NCBI GenBank assembly: GCA_045541495.1 | Contig: JAZQJE010000016.1 | Location: 1 to 63,582, forward strand | Length of the DNA stretch: 63,582 nucleotides | Source: RGIG3009 sp045541495 | GTDB lineage: Bacteria; Bacillota; Clostridia; Oscillospirales; Acutalibacteraceae | Reading direction: 5' to 3' | In this document: positions 8,371-17,188 of the stretch, piece by piece | Position numbering within the stretch: the stretch's first letter is position 1 | Layout of the letters: every line of letters begins with the position of its first letter | Position numbers and translations under genes: made by a program | Notes under the pieces: generated by a model | What the model was told of the DNA's origin: nothing | The model's input: the letters and a program-made list of their open reading frames with translations, nothing else | The model's database searches: none

Positions 8371-8871
8371 TTTCCCAAGGGGAATCTTTTTAATTTGCGG
8401 CAGAATAAGCGGCAACACCACCAGTTGAACGGCGGTCATAACCAGCAGTTGCGGCAACCGCGCCGCCAACAATACAACGTATCCCTTGGTCATCAGTTGG
8501 GATAACCAAAAGGTATTCAGCAAAAAACTGAACAACACCTGAGACGTGATTACCGCGCCCCCAATTCGCCACCACGAAAAACGGCGATATAGAAACAGAC
8601 CAAACGTTAACCCGATCAGTACGGCGGTGAGGGTAAATCCCAAATGGGGCGCGCCGCGGGGGATGAGGATGGCTTTTAGCAGATCCCCCAATCCGTGCAC
8701 GGCAGCCGCCGCCAGCGGGCCATACAGATAGGCGGCTACCGCCGCGGCAACAAAAGCCAGTGTGTAGTTGTTGTTGGGTGATGCCCATTCCCCGATCCAG
8801 CGGAGCACGATTTCCACGGCAATGAGCATACCACAAACGGCGAGTTTGGTTAGATGACGATTGGTTGACAT
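8368..8871 (-). CDS. folT: Folate ECF transporter substrate-binding subunit FolT
   Basis: 167 residues, about five to six hydrophobic helices, no ATPase. S-components of this type capture folate at the membrane and share the EcfAA'T energising module encoded elsewhere. Seen: ALFVAAAVAAYLYGPLAAAAVHGLGDLLKA-like central block and a Met-rich start. The ATG at 8871 follows AAGGAGGT. That ribosome site lies inside a strong hairpin, and a THF riboswitch precedes it, which supports folate as substrate independently of the protein sequence. Confidence 0.9.
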   Translation of the reverse strand: MSTNRHLTKLAVCGMLIAVEIVLRWIGEWASPNNNYTLAFVAAAVAAYLYGPLAAAAVHGLGDLLKAILIPRGAPHLGFTLTAVLIGLTFGLFLYRRFSWWRIGGAVITSQVLFSFLLNTFWLSQLMTKGYVVLLAARLPQLLVMTAVQLVVLPLILPQIKKIPLGK

Positions 8872-8876
8872 AAAAC

Positions 8877-8911
8877 GACCTCCTTTTCCGTTGTCGACGG
8901 AAAAGGAGGTC
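8877..8911 (-). promoter_or_regulatory. Shine-Dalgarno-sequestering hairpin of folT
   Basis: Perfect 15-bp stem (8877-8891 with 8897-8911) and a five-base loop. One arm contains the AAGGAGGT ribosome site of folT, and no T-run follows. This looks like the expression platform of the upstream riboswitch, acting on translation rather than termination. Confidence 0.8.
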
Positions 8912-8928
8912 CCGAAACCTATCCTTAC

Positions 8929-9035
8929 CCGATGCAACAGCGGGATGCGACTGACAAACCGCGAGAAATCTCTTCGTCCGCGCGGCAACTCCCCGTCCCC
9001 GCGGCGCTTAACGCTTGTCGGTCTACTCTGTGAAT
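8929..9035 (-). ncRNA. THF (tetrahydrofolate) riboswitch
   Basis: The minus-strand leader shows the conserved series of the THF aptamer: GAGTAGA (about 9030-9024), GCGTTAAG, a GGGACGGGGAGTTG segment, CGAAGAGA, CGCGGT and GCATCC near the 3' end, with the ends able to pair as P1. The genomic context (folT directly downstream) fits the known distribution of the class in Clostridia. Boundaries are approximate. Ligand binding would be expected to lower folT translation through the hairpin at 8877-8911. Confidence 0.88.
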
Positions 9036-9041
9036 GGGATT

Positions 9042-9070
9042 AGTATAGCATATGGTGTTGCTTAACGCAA
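9042..9070 (-). promoter_or_regulatory. Promoter of the folT riboswitch transcript
   Basis: Minus-strand TTGCGT (9065-9070), 17-base spacer, TATACT (9042-9047). The -35 overlaps the final codons of asnB. Confidence 0.75.
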
Positions 9071-10915
9071 CACAAAAAATTGCTCATACCATAAAATAAA
9101 GGTGTAAATGGTCCAGATCTTCTTCATGTTCCGCGATCGGCCCGCCTTGTGGTCTTCCAGCAACGTGAGAATGGCCTCACGGTTAAAGAATTTATCAGCG
9201 ATCTCGCTCTCAAAAGCGGTTTTAACACGATGGTAATACTCGTCTTGCCGCAACCAATCGTTCAGGGGCACCGGAAACCCCAGCTTTTTCTTGTGCGCCG
9301 TGCGTTCGGGCAACTGTCGAAGTGCCGCCCCCCGCAACGCCACTTTGGTAACATTGCCGTTAATACGGCAACGGGTGGGCAGGGTCACCGCCAGTTCCAA
9401 CATCTTTTTATCCAAGAACGGCACGCGCAACTCCAAGGAATTGGCCATGCTCATGCGATCGGCCTTTTGCAGAATGTCATAGAGCATCCAGGTCTGCATA
9501 TCCACATATTGCAACTGGGTAGGCTCATCCAAGTGAGATACTTTTTCAAAATGCACACGGGACAGTTCCACCGGATCCACGGGCGTTCCCGTCTGTTTCA
9601 AATATCGAACACGCTCGTCGCGGGTAAACACATAATTGGCGCGCATAAACCGTTCATACGGGAGCATCGCTCCGCGAATGGCAAACCGCTTGCCCTTTAC
9701 CCGTTCGGGCAGGCGATGCGCGATGACGGCGATCCCTTTGCGAAGGGGGTGGGGGATACGGCTGTACTTAGCAAAATGCCCGCCTTCCAGATACATGGGA
9801 TATCCGCCGAACAACTCGTCTGCTCCTTCTCCCGACAACACCACTTTCACATACTTGGCGGCGTTTTTCGCCAAGAAAAACAACGGTACTTCCGAAGGAT
9901 TGGGCAACGGCTCATCCATATAATACTGGATCAGCCCCGCATAATCAAAATATTCCTGTGCCGACACCTTGTTGGAGATGTTCTCCACCCCGATATGCCG
10001 CGAAAACTCTTGCGCGTAAGGCAATTCGCTGTACTGCTCTTCCTCGTATCCCACGGAAAAGGTCTTTACCGAATCCGTCATCTTGGACACTTCCCGTACC
10101 ACGTAACTGGAATCCACGCCGCTGGACAGGAAACAGCCCACTTCCACGTCACTGATTTGGTGTACCGCCACCGATTCTGTAAATTCAGCGGTGATACGGT
10201 CTTCCCATTCTTTCATGGTGGGGACAGGATCGGCACGGAATTTATCTGCCACATCATAATATTTGTTGACGGTCAATTTTCCGTTTGCGTATTCAAAATA
10301 TTCCCCGTTGAGCAACTTGTACACATGCTTAAAAAAGGTTTCCCGCATAGGCAGATACTCATAGCACAACCAATCGGGCAACTTGCTCTCGTCCAATTCT
10401 TTCACAAAGGATGGGTGAGCGAGAAAGGATTTGATCTCCGATCCAAAAAAGAAATCAGTGCCGTTTTGATAATAGTAAAAGGGCTTGATCCCGAAAATGT
10501 CCCGCGCACCGAACAGTTTTTTGGCAGTGGCATCCCACACCACGAAGGCATACATACCCCGCAAGCGGTGAAGCAGTGCCGCGCCCCATTGTTCATACCC
10601 GTGAAGCAACACTTCGGAATCGGTCTTGGTGGTAAAGGTGTGTCCCGCGGCGATCAATTCTTTCCGCAATTCGCGGTAGTTGTAGATCTCACCGTTAAAC
10701 ACCAGCACTTTACTGCCGTCTTCGTTGCGGATAGGTTGACTGCCACCTTCCAGGTCAATGATGGAAAGCCGCCGAAACCCCAGCGCGATATAGTCGTCTA
10801 CATAATAATCCGCCTGATCGGGTCCGCGGTGAACGATACGATCGGCCATATCACGGATGACCGCTTCTCGGTCACCGCCGTATCCGTTTGTAAAATAGCC
10901 GGCAAAACCGCACAT
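9062..10915 (-). CDS. asnB: Glutamine-hydrolysing asparagine synthase-family amidotransferase
   Basis: 617 residues. N-terminal class II glutaminase with nucleophile Cys2 (MCGFAGYF) and VHRGPDQ; C-terminal ATP-pyrophosphatase with SSGVDSS near residue 260 and LSGEGADELFGGYPMY. It could make free L-asparagine, but members of this family also amidate cell-wall residues such as D-Asp in cross-bridges. It lies 12 bases downstream of an ATP-grasp protein resembling D-aspartate ligase, which favours a cell-wall role by inference. The start has a clear TAAGGAG site. Confidence 0.93.
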   Translation of the reverse strand: MCGFAGYFTNGYGGDREAVIRDMADRIVHRGPDQADYYVDDYIALGFRRLSIIDLEGGSQPIRNEDGSKVLVFNGEIYNYRELRKELIAAGHTFTTKTDSEVLLHGYEQWGAALLHRLRGMYAFVVWDATAKKLFGARDIFGIKPFYYYQNGTDFFFGSEIKSFLAHPSFVKELDESKLPDWLCYEYLPMRETFFKHVYKLLNGEYFEYANGKLTVNKYYDVADKFRADPVPTMKEWEDRITAEFTESVAVHQISDVEVGCFLSSGVDSSYVVREVSKMTDSVKTFSVGYEEEQYSELPYAQEFSRHIGVENISNKVSAQEYFDYAGLIQYYMDEPLPNPSEVPLFFLAKNAAKYVKVVLSGEGADELFGGYPMYLEGGHFAKYSRIPHPLRKGIAVIAHRLPERVKGKRFAIRGAMLPYERFMRANYVFTRDERVRYLKQTGTPVDPVELSRVHFEKVSHLDEPTQLQYVDMQTWMLYDILQKADRMSMANSLELRVPFLDKKMLELAVTLPTRCRINGNVTKVALRGAALRQLPERTAHKKKLGFPVPLNDWLRQDEYYHRVKTAFESEIADKFFNREAILTLLEDHKAGRSRNMKKIWTIYTFILWYEQFFVLR

Positions 10916-10927
10916 AGACGTTGCTCC

Positions 10928-12154
10928 TTAATCTCTTAAACTCTTGTTGCCGAAATAGCGGGCGTACTTCTTATAATAACTTGCCTGATTTTTGTGGAAA
11001 TACAACCACCGTTCAACGTTGAGGTCTCGTTTATACCACAAAGATTTGCACATTTTCCCGCTGCGAATGAGGGCGCGGGCTTTGGCTTTGAGTTCAGGAT
11101 CTTGCACATACTCAAAGATCAGATGAGGTGGGATAATGGTCCACAACACGTCGCCCGTGGCGATGGTACACGCGGCTTCTTTGTCAAAGATCACGTCTTC
11201 CGCCAGATACCGCCCCAAGTTATGCCCCATGGCAGTCACAAAGAAACTGCTGCGCCCTTGGCGGGGGTTCATCTCAAACAATTTGTATTGCCCGTCCCGA
11301 CTGTCGTATTTAAAGTCAAAATTGGCAAACCCCTTATAACCGATCTCTTCCAAAAAGGCTTTCATCTGTCGTGCCAATTGCAGGTCCTCCGCGGGAATGA
11401 TAGCGGCGTAAGAGCCGATGCCTTCGGGAGAATGTTCTTCCAACAAGGCTTGTCCCAAGGCGATCAACCGCACTTTACCGTCTTTACCGCAATAGCAGTT
11501 CATCACCCGCATGTGACTGTCGTCCCCGGGTACATATTCCTGAATGATCAAGTGATCTTGATAGGTCGACCTGTAAATAGCGGCGAGAATGGCATCAAAT
11601 TCCTCTTTGTTTTCCGCCACAAACACCTTTTTCTTGTGGGGGAAATGACAGTTCCAGTAAGCCACACTGTTAGAAGGTTTAATGACCACGGGAAACTCAA
11701 AAGGTAGTTCAAAAGTCTGATAATTGTTCACCGTCACCGTGGTGGTTTTCGGGAACGCAAACCCGTGTTGTTCACAAAGGGCATAAAAGGTCTCTTTGGT
11801 GCCCAACTGCATGAGCAACGGCTCGTCAATGGTGACAAATCGATAATAGTCCCGCAACGCCTCTTGGTTGCGTACCAACATTTTGGTGTAGTTATCCCCA
11901 CAAGGCACTAATAATAAGGGCAGATCTTTTGGATACCGCGCGGCAAAATCGATGAGGGTCTTGCAAAACACCTCGTCCTCTTCCAACCGCGGCTCTACCA
12001 CTTCCACCGTCACGATACGGCTGTTGGCGGTGGCACCCAGCCTCCCTTTGCCGATGGCAACAGACGGGATCCCGTAGGCTTCGTGGAACGAGCGGGCCAT
12101 ACCGTATACATTCATGTCACTGCCCAGCAAAACGGGAACAAACGCTTGTGTCAT
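10928..12154 (-). CDS. ATP-grasp carboxylate-amine ligase, resembles D-aspartate ligase
   Basis: 408 residues. ATP-grasp features: FPVVIKPSNSVAYW near residue 150 (ATP lysine) and the metal-binding KLFEMNPRQGRSS near 290. The opening VLLGSDMNVYGMARSFHEAYG resembles, from memory, the enterococcal and lactococcal D-aspartate ligases that add D-Asp to Lys of the stem peptide. Function is therefore inferred as attachment of an amino acid to peptidoglycan precursor, in the cytoplasm, with the following asnB amidating the product. No aspartate racemase is nearby. Other ATP-grasp ligations remain possible. GAAGGTG supports the start. Confidence 0.75.
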   Translation of the reverse strand: MTQAFVPVLLGSDMNVYGMARSFHEAYGIPSVAIGKGRLGATANSRIVTVEVVEPRLEEDEVFCKTLIDFAARYPKDLPLLLVPCGDNYTKMLVRNQEALRDYYRFVTIDEPLLMQLGTKETFYALCEQHGFAFPKTTTVTVNNYQTFELPFEFPVVIKPSNSVAYWNCHFPHKKKVFVAENKEEFDAILAAIYRSTYQDHLIIQEYVPGDDSHMRVMNCYCGKDGKVRLIALGQALLEEHSPEGIGSYAAIIPAEDLQLARQMKAFLEEIGYKGFANFDFKYDSRDGQYKLFEMNPRQGRSSFFVTAMGHNLGRYLAEDVIFDKEAACTIATGDVLWTIIPPHLIFEYVQDPELKAKARALIRSGKMCKSLWYKRDLNVERWLYFHKNQASYYKKYARYFGNKSLRD

Positions 12155-12186
12155 AAAAAAGCACCTTCTTTATGGTTCCTCACGTA

Positions 12187-12239
12187 AGCCTTCCCCTCGA
12201 GGGGAAGGTGTCACGGCGTTACCGTGACGGATGAGGTGG
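12187..12239. repeat. Interspersed palindromic repeat element
   Basis: Two adjacent hairpins: CCTTCCCCTCGAGGGGAAGG (12189-12208, perfect) and GTCACGG/CCGTGAC (12210-12228), followed by GATGAGGTGG. The layout, a CCTTCCCC palindrome plus a GGATGAGGTG tail, is one I associate with small repeats scattered in related clostridial genomes. It fills the space between lepA and the ATP-grasp gene. A related, more degenerate copy seems to lie at 15418-15474. Confidence 0.6.
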
Positions 12240-12240
12240 T

Positions 12241-14055
12241 TTATTGATCATCGCCCAGTTTCAGCACCGCCATAAAGGCCTCTTGAGGCACTTCTACGCT
12301 GCCCAACTGGCGCATACGCCGTTTCCCTTCTTTTTGTTTCTCCAACAACTTCTTTTTACGGGTGATATCACCGCCGTAGCACTTGGCTAACACGTCTTTT
12401 CTCATGGCGCGCACCGTTTCGCGGGCGATGATCTTACCGCCGATGGCGGCTTGAATGGGTACTTCGAATAATTGACGGGGAATGTTATCCCGCAACCGTT
12501 CGCACAGCCGCCGCCCGCGGGCATAGGCGTTATCGGCAAACACGATAAAAGATAAGGCGTCCACCACGTCTCCGCTGAGCAGGATATCCAGTTTCACCAA
12601 ACTGGACCGTTGATATCCGATCAGTTCATAATCAAAACTGGCATATCCCTTGGTGCGGGATTTCAGCGCGTCAAAGAAATCGTAGACGATCTCATTCAGC
12701 GGCATTTCGTAATGAATGTCCACGCGGGTCTGGTCCAGATACTTCATATCTTTAAATACGCCGCGCCGTTGTTGACACAGTTCCATAATATTGCCCACAT
12801 AGTTCGTGGGAGCTAAAATATGCGCCTCGGTCATGGGCTCTTCCGCAAAGGCAATATCCGTGGGATCGGGATAATTGGTGGGATTGTCAATATACTGTAC
12901 CGTTCCGTCGGTGAGGGTGATCTTGTAAATGACGCTGGGCGCGGTGGTAATGAGATCCAAATCGTATTCCCGTTCCAAGCGTTCCTGAATGATCTCCATG
13001 TGGAGAAGCCCTAAAAACCCGCAACGGAACCCAAATCCCAAGGCCGCCGAGGTTTCGGGTTCAAAGGTGAGGGACGCGTCGTTTAACTGTAACCGTTCCA
13101 AAGCTTCCCGCAGATCTTGATAATGGGCACCGTCGGCGGGGAACACGCCGCAGAATACCATGGGGTTTACTTTGCGATAACCCGGCAACGGTTTGGGAGC
13201 GGGGTTTTTGGCCAAGGTGACCGTGTCGCCCACGCGGGCTTCGCTCACCGTTTTGATGGAAGCGGCAATATAGCCCACTTGTCCCGCGTGTAACGAGCCG
13301 CAAGGCTCCAACGCGCCGGCGCGCATGATCCCCACTTCCACCACGTCAAAGGTAGCACCTGTGGCCATCATGCGGATGGTATCGCCCACGTGCACTTCGC
13401 CCTCTTTCACGCGGATGTACACGATGACGCCCTTGTAACTGTCGTAATAACTGTCAAAGATCAACGCCTGAAGCGGCGCATCCTCGTCGCCCGCAGGGGC
13501 GGGAATATGCTCTACGATGGCTTCCAACACCTCTTCGATGTTGGTGCCCAGTTTGGCGGAGATCAACGGCGCAAAGGACGCGTCGATCCCGATGATATCC
13601 TCGATCTCTTGCCGCACTTCTTCGGGGCGGGCAGAGGGAAGATCGATCTTGTTGATGACCGGCACGATCTCCAATCCGTGTTCCACCGCCAAATAGGTAT
13701 TGGCAAGGGTCTGGGCTTCGATGCCCTGTGACGCGTCCACGATGAGGATCGCACCCTCACACGCCGCCAACGAACGAGACACTTCGTAGTTAAAGTCAAC
13801 GTGACCGGGGGTGTCAATTAAATTGAAAATATAGGTCTGTCCGTCTTTCGCATCGTAGGACACCGTCACCGCGTGAGCTTTGATGGTGATGCCCCGCTCG
13901 CGTTCCAGATCCATGCTGTCCAGCAACTGATCTTCCATGTCCCGCAACGCGACGGCACGGGTCTTTTCCAAAATGCGGTCGGCAAGAGTGGACTTGCCGT
14001 GGTCGATATGGGCAATGATACAAAAATTGCGGGTGTTACCGCGGGAAGCCGCCAT
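12241..14055 (-). CDS. lepA: Elongation factor 4 (LepA, back-translocase GTPase)
   Basis: 604 residues. GTPase motifs IAHIDHGKSTLADRIL (G1), DTPGHVDF (G3) and NKIDLP (G4); the C-terminal domain ends as in LepA. It remobilises stalled ribosomes. The ATG at 14055 follows AAAGGAGAGG and gives the standard N-terminus; the 17-codon upstream extension has no support. It lies 64 bases downstream of the helicase gene on the same strand and probably shares its transcript. Confidence 0.96.
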   Translation of the reverse strand: MAASRGNTRNFCIIAHIDHGKSTLADRILEKTRAVALRDMEDQLLDSMDLERERGITIKAHAVTVSYDAKDGQTYIFNLIDTPGHVDFNYEVSRSLAACEGAILIVDASQGIEAQTLANTYLAVEHGLEIVPVINKIDLPSARPEEVRQEIEDIIGIDASFAPLISAKLGTNIEEVLEAIVEHIPAPAGDEDAPLQALIFDSYYDSYKGVIVYIRVKEGEVHVGDTIRMMATGATFDVVEVGIMRAGALEPCGSLHAGQVGYIAASIKTVSEARVGDTVTLAKNPAPKPLPGYRKVNPMVFCGVFPADGAHYQDLREALERLQLNDASLTFEPETSAALGFGFRCGFLGLLHMEIIQERLEREYDLDLITTAPSVIYKITLTDGTVQYIDNPTNYPDPTDIAFAEEPMTEAHILAPTNYVGNIMELCQQRRGVFKDMKYLDQTRVDIHYEMPLNEIVYDFFDALKSRTKGYASFDYELIGYQRSSLVKLDILLSGDVVDALSFIVFADNAYARGRRLCERLRDNIPRQLFEVPIQAAIGGKIIARETVRAMRKDVLAKCYGGDITRKKKLLEKQKEGKRRMRQLGSVEVPQEAFMAVLKLGDDQ

Positions 14056-14119
14056 TGTCGCCTCTCCTTTTTTATAGCCGACGGGAGCCAAACTCCCATC
14101 GGTCAACTATACGATTTGC

Positions 14120-15286
14120 TTATACAAGAGACGTCCCATCTTCACAAACAGGAAGCCCCTCTTCATTTAAGGTGATGGTCACAATATCCGAATGAGTATA
14201 TTTCTTAATATCCCGCAAACGGAAGGTGTCGTCGTCGGTCATGAACGTGACGGCCATACCGTGCCGTTTGGCGCGACCTGTCCGCCCGATGCGGTGCAGA
14301 TAATATTCGTTTTCATCGGGAATGTCGTAGTTAAATACCGCTTCCACGTCATCCACGTCGATCCCGCGAGCGGCAACGTCGGTGCATACGAGAATTTCAA
14401 ACTTGCTTTTGCGGAATCCTTCCATCACACGGTTGCGCTGGGACTGAGGAATATCGCCGTGCAAACAGTCCACCGAGCACCCTCTTTTTTTTAACTGATT
14501 ACACAGCCATTGCACGTTCACTTTGCGATTGGCAAACACCATGACCCGATGCAGGTCTAACGTTTTCAGCAAGGTGCACAACACGTCCAAACGTTCGTTG
14601 CCCGCGGCAGAAAGGGCATATTGGGCAATATCGGGGCGGGCATCGCCTGCGGCTTCCACGGTGATCTCCACCGCGTCCCGCTGATATTCCCATGCCACAT
14701 TCATTACTTCGCGGGAAATGGTGGCACTGAACAACGCCACTTGGGTATCGCGTGGTGTGGCATTTAAGATTTTACGCACATCTTTCACGAACCCCATTTT
14801 GAGCATCTCGTCCGCTTCATCCAATACGGCGGTATACACATCCCCCAACCATATGTTGCCCCGATTCATGTGATCGATCAACCGACCGGGGGTGGCTACC
14901 ACGATCTGGGGTTTTTTCTGTAACGCCACGATCTGGCGCCCGATAGGTTGCCCGCCGTATAATGCCACAATACGAACGTCGGGCATAAAGGCTGCCAAGG
15001 CTTTCATATCGTCGGCGATCTGGATACACAATTCACGGGTGGGGCAAATGATCACCGCCTGCACGTCCGTACAGTCGGGACGAAAACATTCTAACAGCGG
15101 GATCCCGAACGAACAAGTCTTTCCTGTCCCTGTGGGGGCTTTGGCGATCACGTCCCGTCCTTCCAACAACGGCCAAATGGCCCGTTGTTGAATGGGGGTG
15201 GGTTCGGTAAATCCCATATTGGTTAACGCCCGCATCAGTTCGGGGCGCAATTCCCATTCTTCAAAACCGGTCAATGCGTCGCTCAT
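14120..15286 (-). CDS. DEAD-box ATP-dependent RNA helicase
   Basis: 388 residues. Motifs in order: Q motif (GFTEPTPIQQRAI), I (APTGTGKT), II (DEAD), III (SAT), VI (HRIGRTGR). There is no long C-terminal RNA-binding extension, so it is the minimal RhlE/CshA-like type. It likely unwinds RNA in ribosome assembly or decay. Start placed at the second ATG (15286) because GAGG lies at good distance; the first ATG is only four codons earlier. It heads the helicase-lepA unit behind a near-consensus promoter. Confidence 0.93.
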   Translation of the reverse strand: MSDALTGFEEWELRPELMRALTNMGFTEPTPIQQRAIWPLLEGRDVIAKAPTGTGKTCSFGIPLLECFRPDCTDVQAVIICPTRELCIQIADDMKALAAFMPDVRIVALYGGQPIGRQIVALQKKPQIVVATPGRLIDHMNRGNIWLGDVYTAVLDEADEMLKMGFVKDVRKILNATPRDTQVALFSATISREVMNVAWEYQRDAVEITVEAAGDARPDIAQYALSAAGNERLDVLCTLLKTLDLHRVMVFANRKVNVQWLCNQLKKRGCSVDCLHGDIPQSQRNRVMEGFRKSKFEILVCTDVAARGIDVDDVEAVFNYDIPDENEYYLHRIGRTGRAKRHGMAVTFMTDDDTFRLRDIKKYTHSDIVTITLNEEGLPVCEDGTSLV

Positions 15287-15317
15287 ACACGTCCTCATTC
15301 CTTGACATAATCAGTTT

Positions 15318-15346
15318 ATTATATCATGTTTTTTAAAAAATAGCAA
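15318..15346 (-). promoter_or_regulatory. Promoter of the helicase-lepA unit
   Basis: Minus-strand TTGCTA (15341-15346), 17-base spacer, TATAAT (15318-15323), about 32 bases from the helicase start. Confidence 0.85.
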
Positions 15347-15648
15347 CCCACATCGCCAATATTGCATCAAACCATCGCGCCCCGTGCCGAGCACACCTCG
15401 CGGTATACTCCTTCTTTTGTCCCCCTTGCCTAAAGGAAAGGGGACCAACGCGGAGCGTTGATGGAGAGATACCCATATCCCGCCAACGCATGGCAGCACT
15501 GTAGAGGGGGGGAATTCTCGATGTTATCTATAATTTGGAAAAACGATAAAAAAGAAGAAAACAAGAGAAAAAATGAGAAAACAAGCGATATCTTTAAAAA
15601 ACAGGATTTCGAAAACACCTTTTGTTCCAAAAAATCTCAAAACCGTAT
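15347..15648. other. Non-coding region with a degenerate repeat copy
   Basis: About 300 bases without a credible gene. At 15418-15474 there is a CCCCCTTGCC...GGAAAGGGG imperfect palindrome followed by CAACGC-GGA-GCGTTG and GATGGAGAG, resembling the repeat at 12187-12239. The rest is A-rich. A 64-codon frame at 15458-15652 lacks any family signal and codon bias. Confidence 0.5.
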
Positions 15649-15677
15649 TTGAAGTTCATATGAACCTGTGTTATAAT
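15649..15677 (+). promoter_or_regulatory. Promoter with overlapping palindromic operator for the DUF1836 gene
   Basis: TTGAAG (15649-15654), 17-base spacer, extended -10 TGT-TATAAT (15672-15677). The spacer and last -35 base contain the perfect 12-bp palindrome GTTCATATGAAC (15654-15665). A repressor bound there would block RNA polymerase, so autoregulation by the first gene product is plausible. Confidence 0.75.
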
Positions 15678-15709
15678 CATAACAACCTTAGGGAAAGGGG
15701 GGCAACGTC

Positions 15710-16258
15710 ATGACCATCTACCCCGGCGCCGTTCTTCGCGCGGACCACGGAGAACCGGGCGGTTTTTCACCCTTTGATATGGTGCTGCGCATTACCGGCG
15801 GCGTTACGCTGTCGCAACTGTGTGACATCACGGGGCTGGAACCGTCCACCGTTCAAAACTGGGTCAAGCGAGGATGGGTGCCGAATCCCAAAGGGAAGCG
15901 ATACGGCGAACAACACATGGCGCGGGTGCTGCTGATCAACGCCTTGCGCGGTGCCCTGCAACTGGAAAATATCATTGATCTGTTGCACTATGTCAACGGC
16001 AATCTCAACGATACCGCCGATGATATTTTGCCCGACCGCGCGCTGTATGATCTGTTTTGTCGAACACTTTCCCTTTGTGAAGAGGGGGAAACCCTGCACA
16101 ATGCCACCCATAAGGCTTTGGAAACCTATCATGAGCCTTATGACGGCGCGGCTGACAAATTGCGGCAAGCGTTGGCGGTGATGTTACCCGCCTACGAATC
16201 CGCAGAATGTAAACGACAAGCGGAACAGGCTTTTCGCCGTATCCGTGAACAACATTAA
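15710..16258 (+). CDS. DUF1836 domain protein (MerR-like DNA-binding regulator)
   Basis: 182 residues. The segment TLSQLCDITGLEPSTVQNWVKRGWV (about 36-60), followed by PNPKGKRYGEQHMARVLLINALR, is the MerR-like helix-turn-helix and wing typical of DUF1836 proteins of Clostridia. No effector is known for the family. It is followed 13 bases later by an SPFH-domain gene. The promoter carries a palindrome suited to autoregulation. Confidence 0.82.
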   Translation: MTIYPGAVLRADHGEPGGFSPFDMVLRITGGVTLSQLCDITGLEPSTVQNWVKRGWVPNPKGKRYGEQHMARVLLINALRGALQLENIIDLLHYVNGNLNDTADDILPDRALYDLFCRTLSLCEEGETLHNATHKALETYHEPYDGAADKLRQALAVMLPAYESAECKRQAEQAFRRIREQH

Positions 16259-16271
16259 GGAGGAACATACG

Positions 16272-17144
16272 ATGGCAAAAACGTTTGTGGTAGACCCCAA
16301 CGGCAAAAACATTCCGTGGAAGAAAGTTCTTCCCACGGTGGCGATCGCCCTGATCGCCGTGATCCTACTGTCTTCGGCGTTCGTGGTCGTTCCCGCCGGC
16401 TCCACCGGTGTGGTGGTTACGTTCGGTAGCGTATCCGAAGCGCCCTTGCAAGAGGGTCTGCACCTGAAGATCCCCTTTATCCAAAATGTGGAGATCATTT
16501 CCAACAAGATCCAAAAAGTGGAAGTGGATGCCCCCGCCGTGTCCAAGGACCTGCAATCCATCAGCAGCAGTATCGCCGTCAACTTCCGCGTAGGTAACAA
16601 TTCGTCCGCCTATATCTTCAAAAACATCGGCCGTGACTACGAATCAGTGGTGTTACTGCCCGCCATTCAGGAAAGTATGAAATCCGTCACCGCCAAATAC
16701 ACTGCCGAAGAACTCATCACCGAACGGGCCGCCGTCGGTCAGGAGGTGCAACAGGTGTTAGCGGATAAAGTGTCCGATTACGGTGTGGTCATTGAAAAAT
16801 TCAACATCGTCAACTTCGAGTTCTCTGAAGAATTTGACAAAGCCATCGAAGCCAAGCAGGTAGCGGAGCAAAACCTCATCAAGACCAAGACCGAGCAGGA
16901 ACAGGCTATCGTGATCGCCGAAGCGGAAGCTCAGAAAAAAATTATTGCCGCCGAAGCCGAAGCCCAAGCCATCTTGCAAAAAGCCGAAGCGCAGGCGGAA
17001 GCCAACCGTAAAATCGCCGCTTCCCTCAGTGACGAAATGATCGAATACGCCAAAGTGGATAAATGGGACGGCAAACTTCCCGTCGCCACCGGCGGCTCCA
17101 CCTTCATGGATATCTCCGGTATCACTGAAAACGAAACCAACTAA
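16272..17144 (+). CDS. SPFH/prohibitin-family membrane protein
   Basis: 290 residues. One N-terminal membrane segment (about 14-37), then an SPFH domain (GSTGVVVTFGSVSEAPLQEGLH) and an Ala/Glu-rich coiled coil (about 195-255) of the type that lets prohibitins and flotillins form rings. Such proteins organise membrane microdomains and often partner with FtsH or NfeD; neither is nearby. The ATG at 16272 behind TAAGGAGG is preferred over an upstream in-frame start overlapping the DUF1836 gene. Confidence 0.9.
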   Translation: MAKTFVVDPNGKNIPWKKVLPTVAIALIAVILLSSAFVVVPAGSTGVVVTFGSVSEAPLQEGLHLKIPFIQNVEIISNKIQKVEVDAPAVSKDLQSISSSIAVNFRVGNNSSAYIFKNIGRDYESVVLLPAIQESMKSVTAKYTAEELITERAAVGQEVQQVLADKVSDYGVVIEKFNIVNFEFSEEFDKAIEAKQVAEQNLIKTKTEQEQAIVIAEAEAQKKIIAAEAEAQAILQKAEAQAEANRKIAASLSDEMIEYAKVDKWDGKLPVATGGSTFMDISGITENETN

Positions 17145-17188
17145 CAAAACATGGTACATCAGATGTGTGAGAAAGCAAAGGTGATCGG

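Noticed and set aside
9149..10939. 596-codon open frame on the + strand opposite asnB
   Set aside because: It is antisense to a complete, well-conserved asnB, has no ribosome site, and its translation shows no family pattern; long antisense frames are common opposite such codon usage.
15458..15652. 64-codon ORF upstream of the DUF1836 gene
   Set aside because: No ribosome site, Lys/Asn/Glu-rich translation from A-rich DNA, and it overlaps the DUF1836 promoter.
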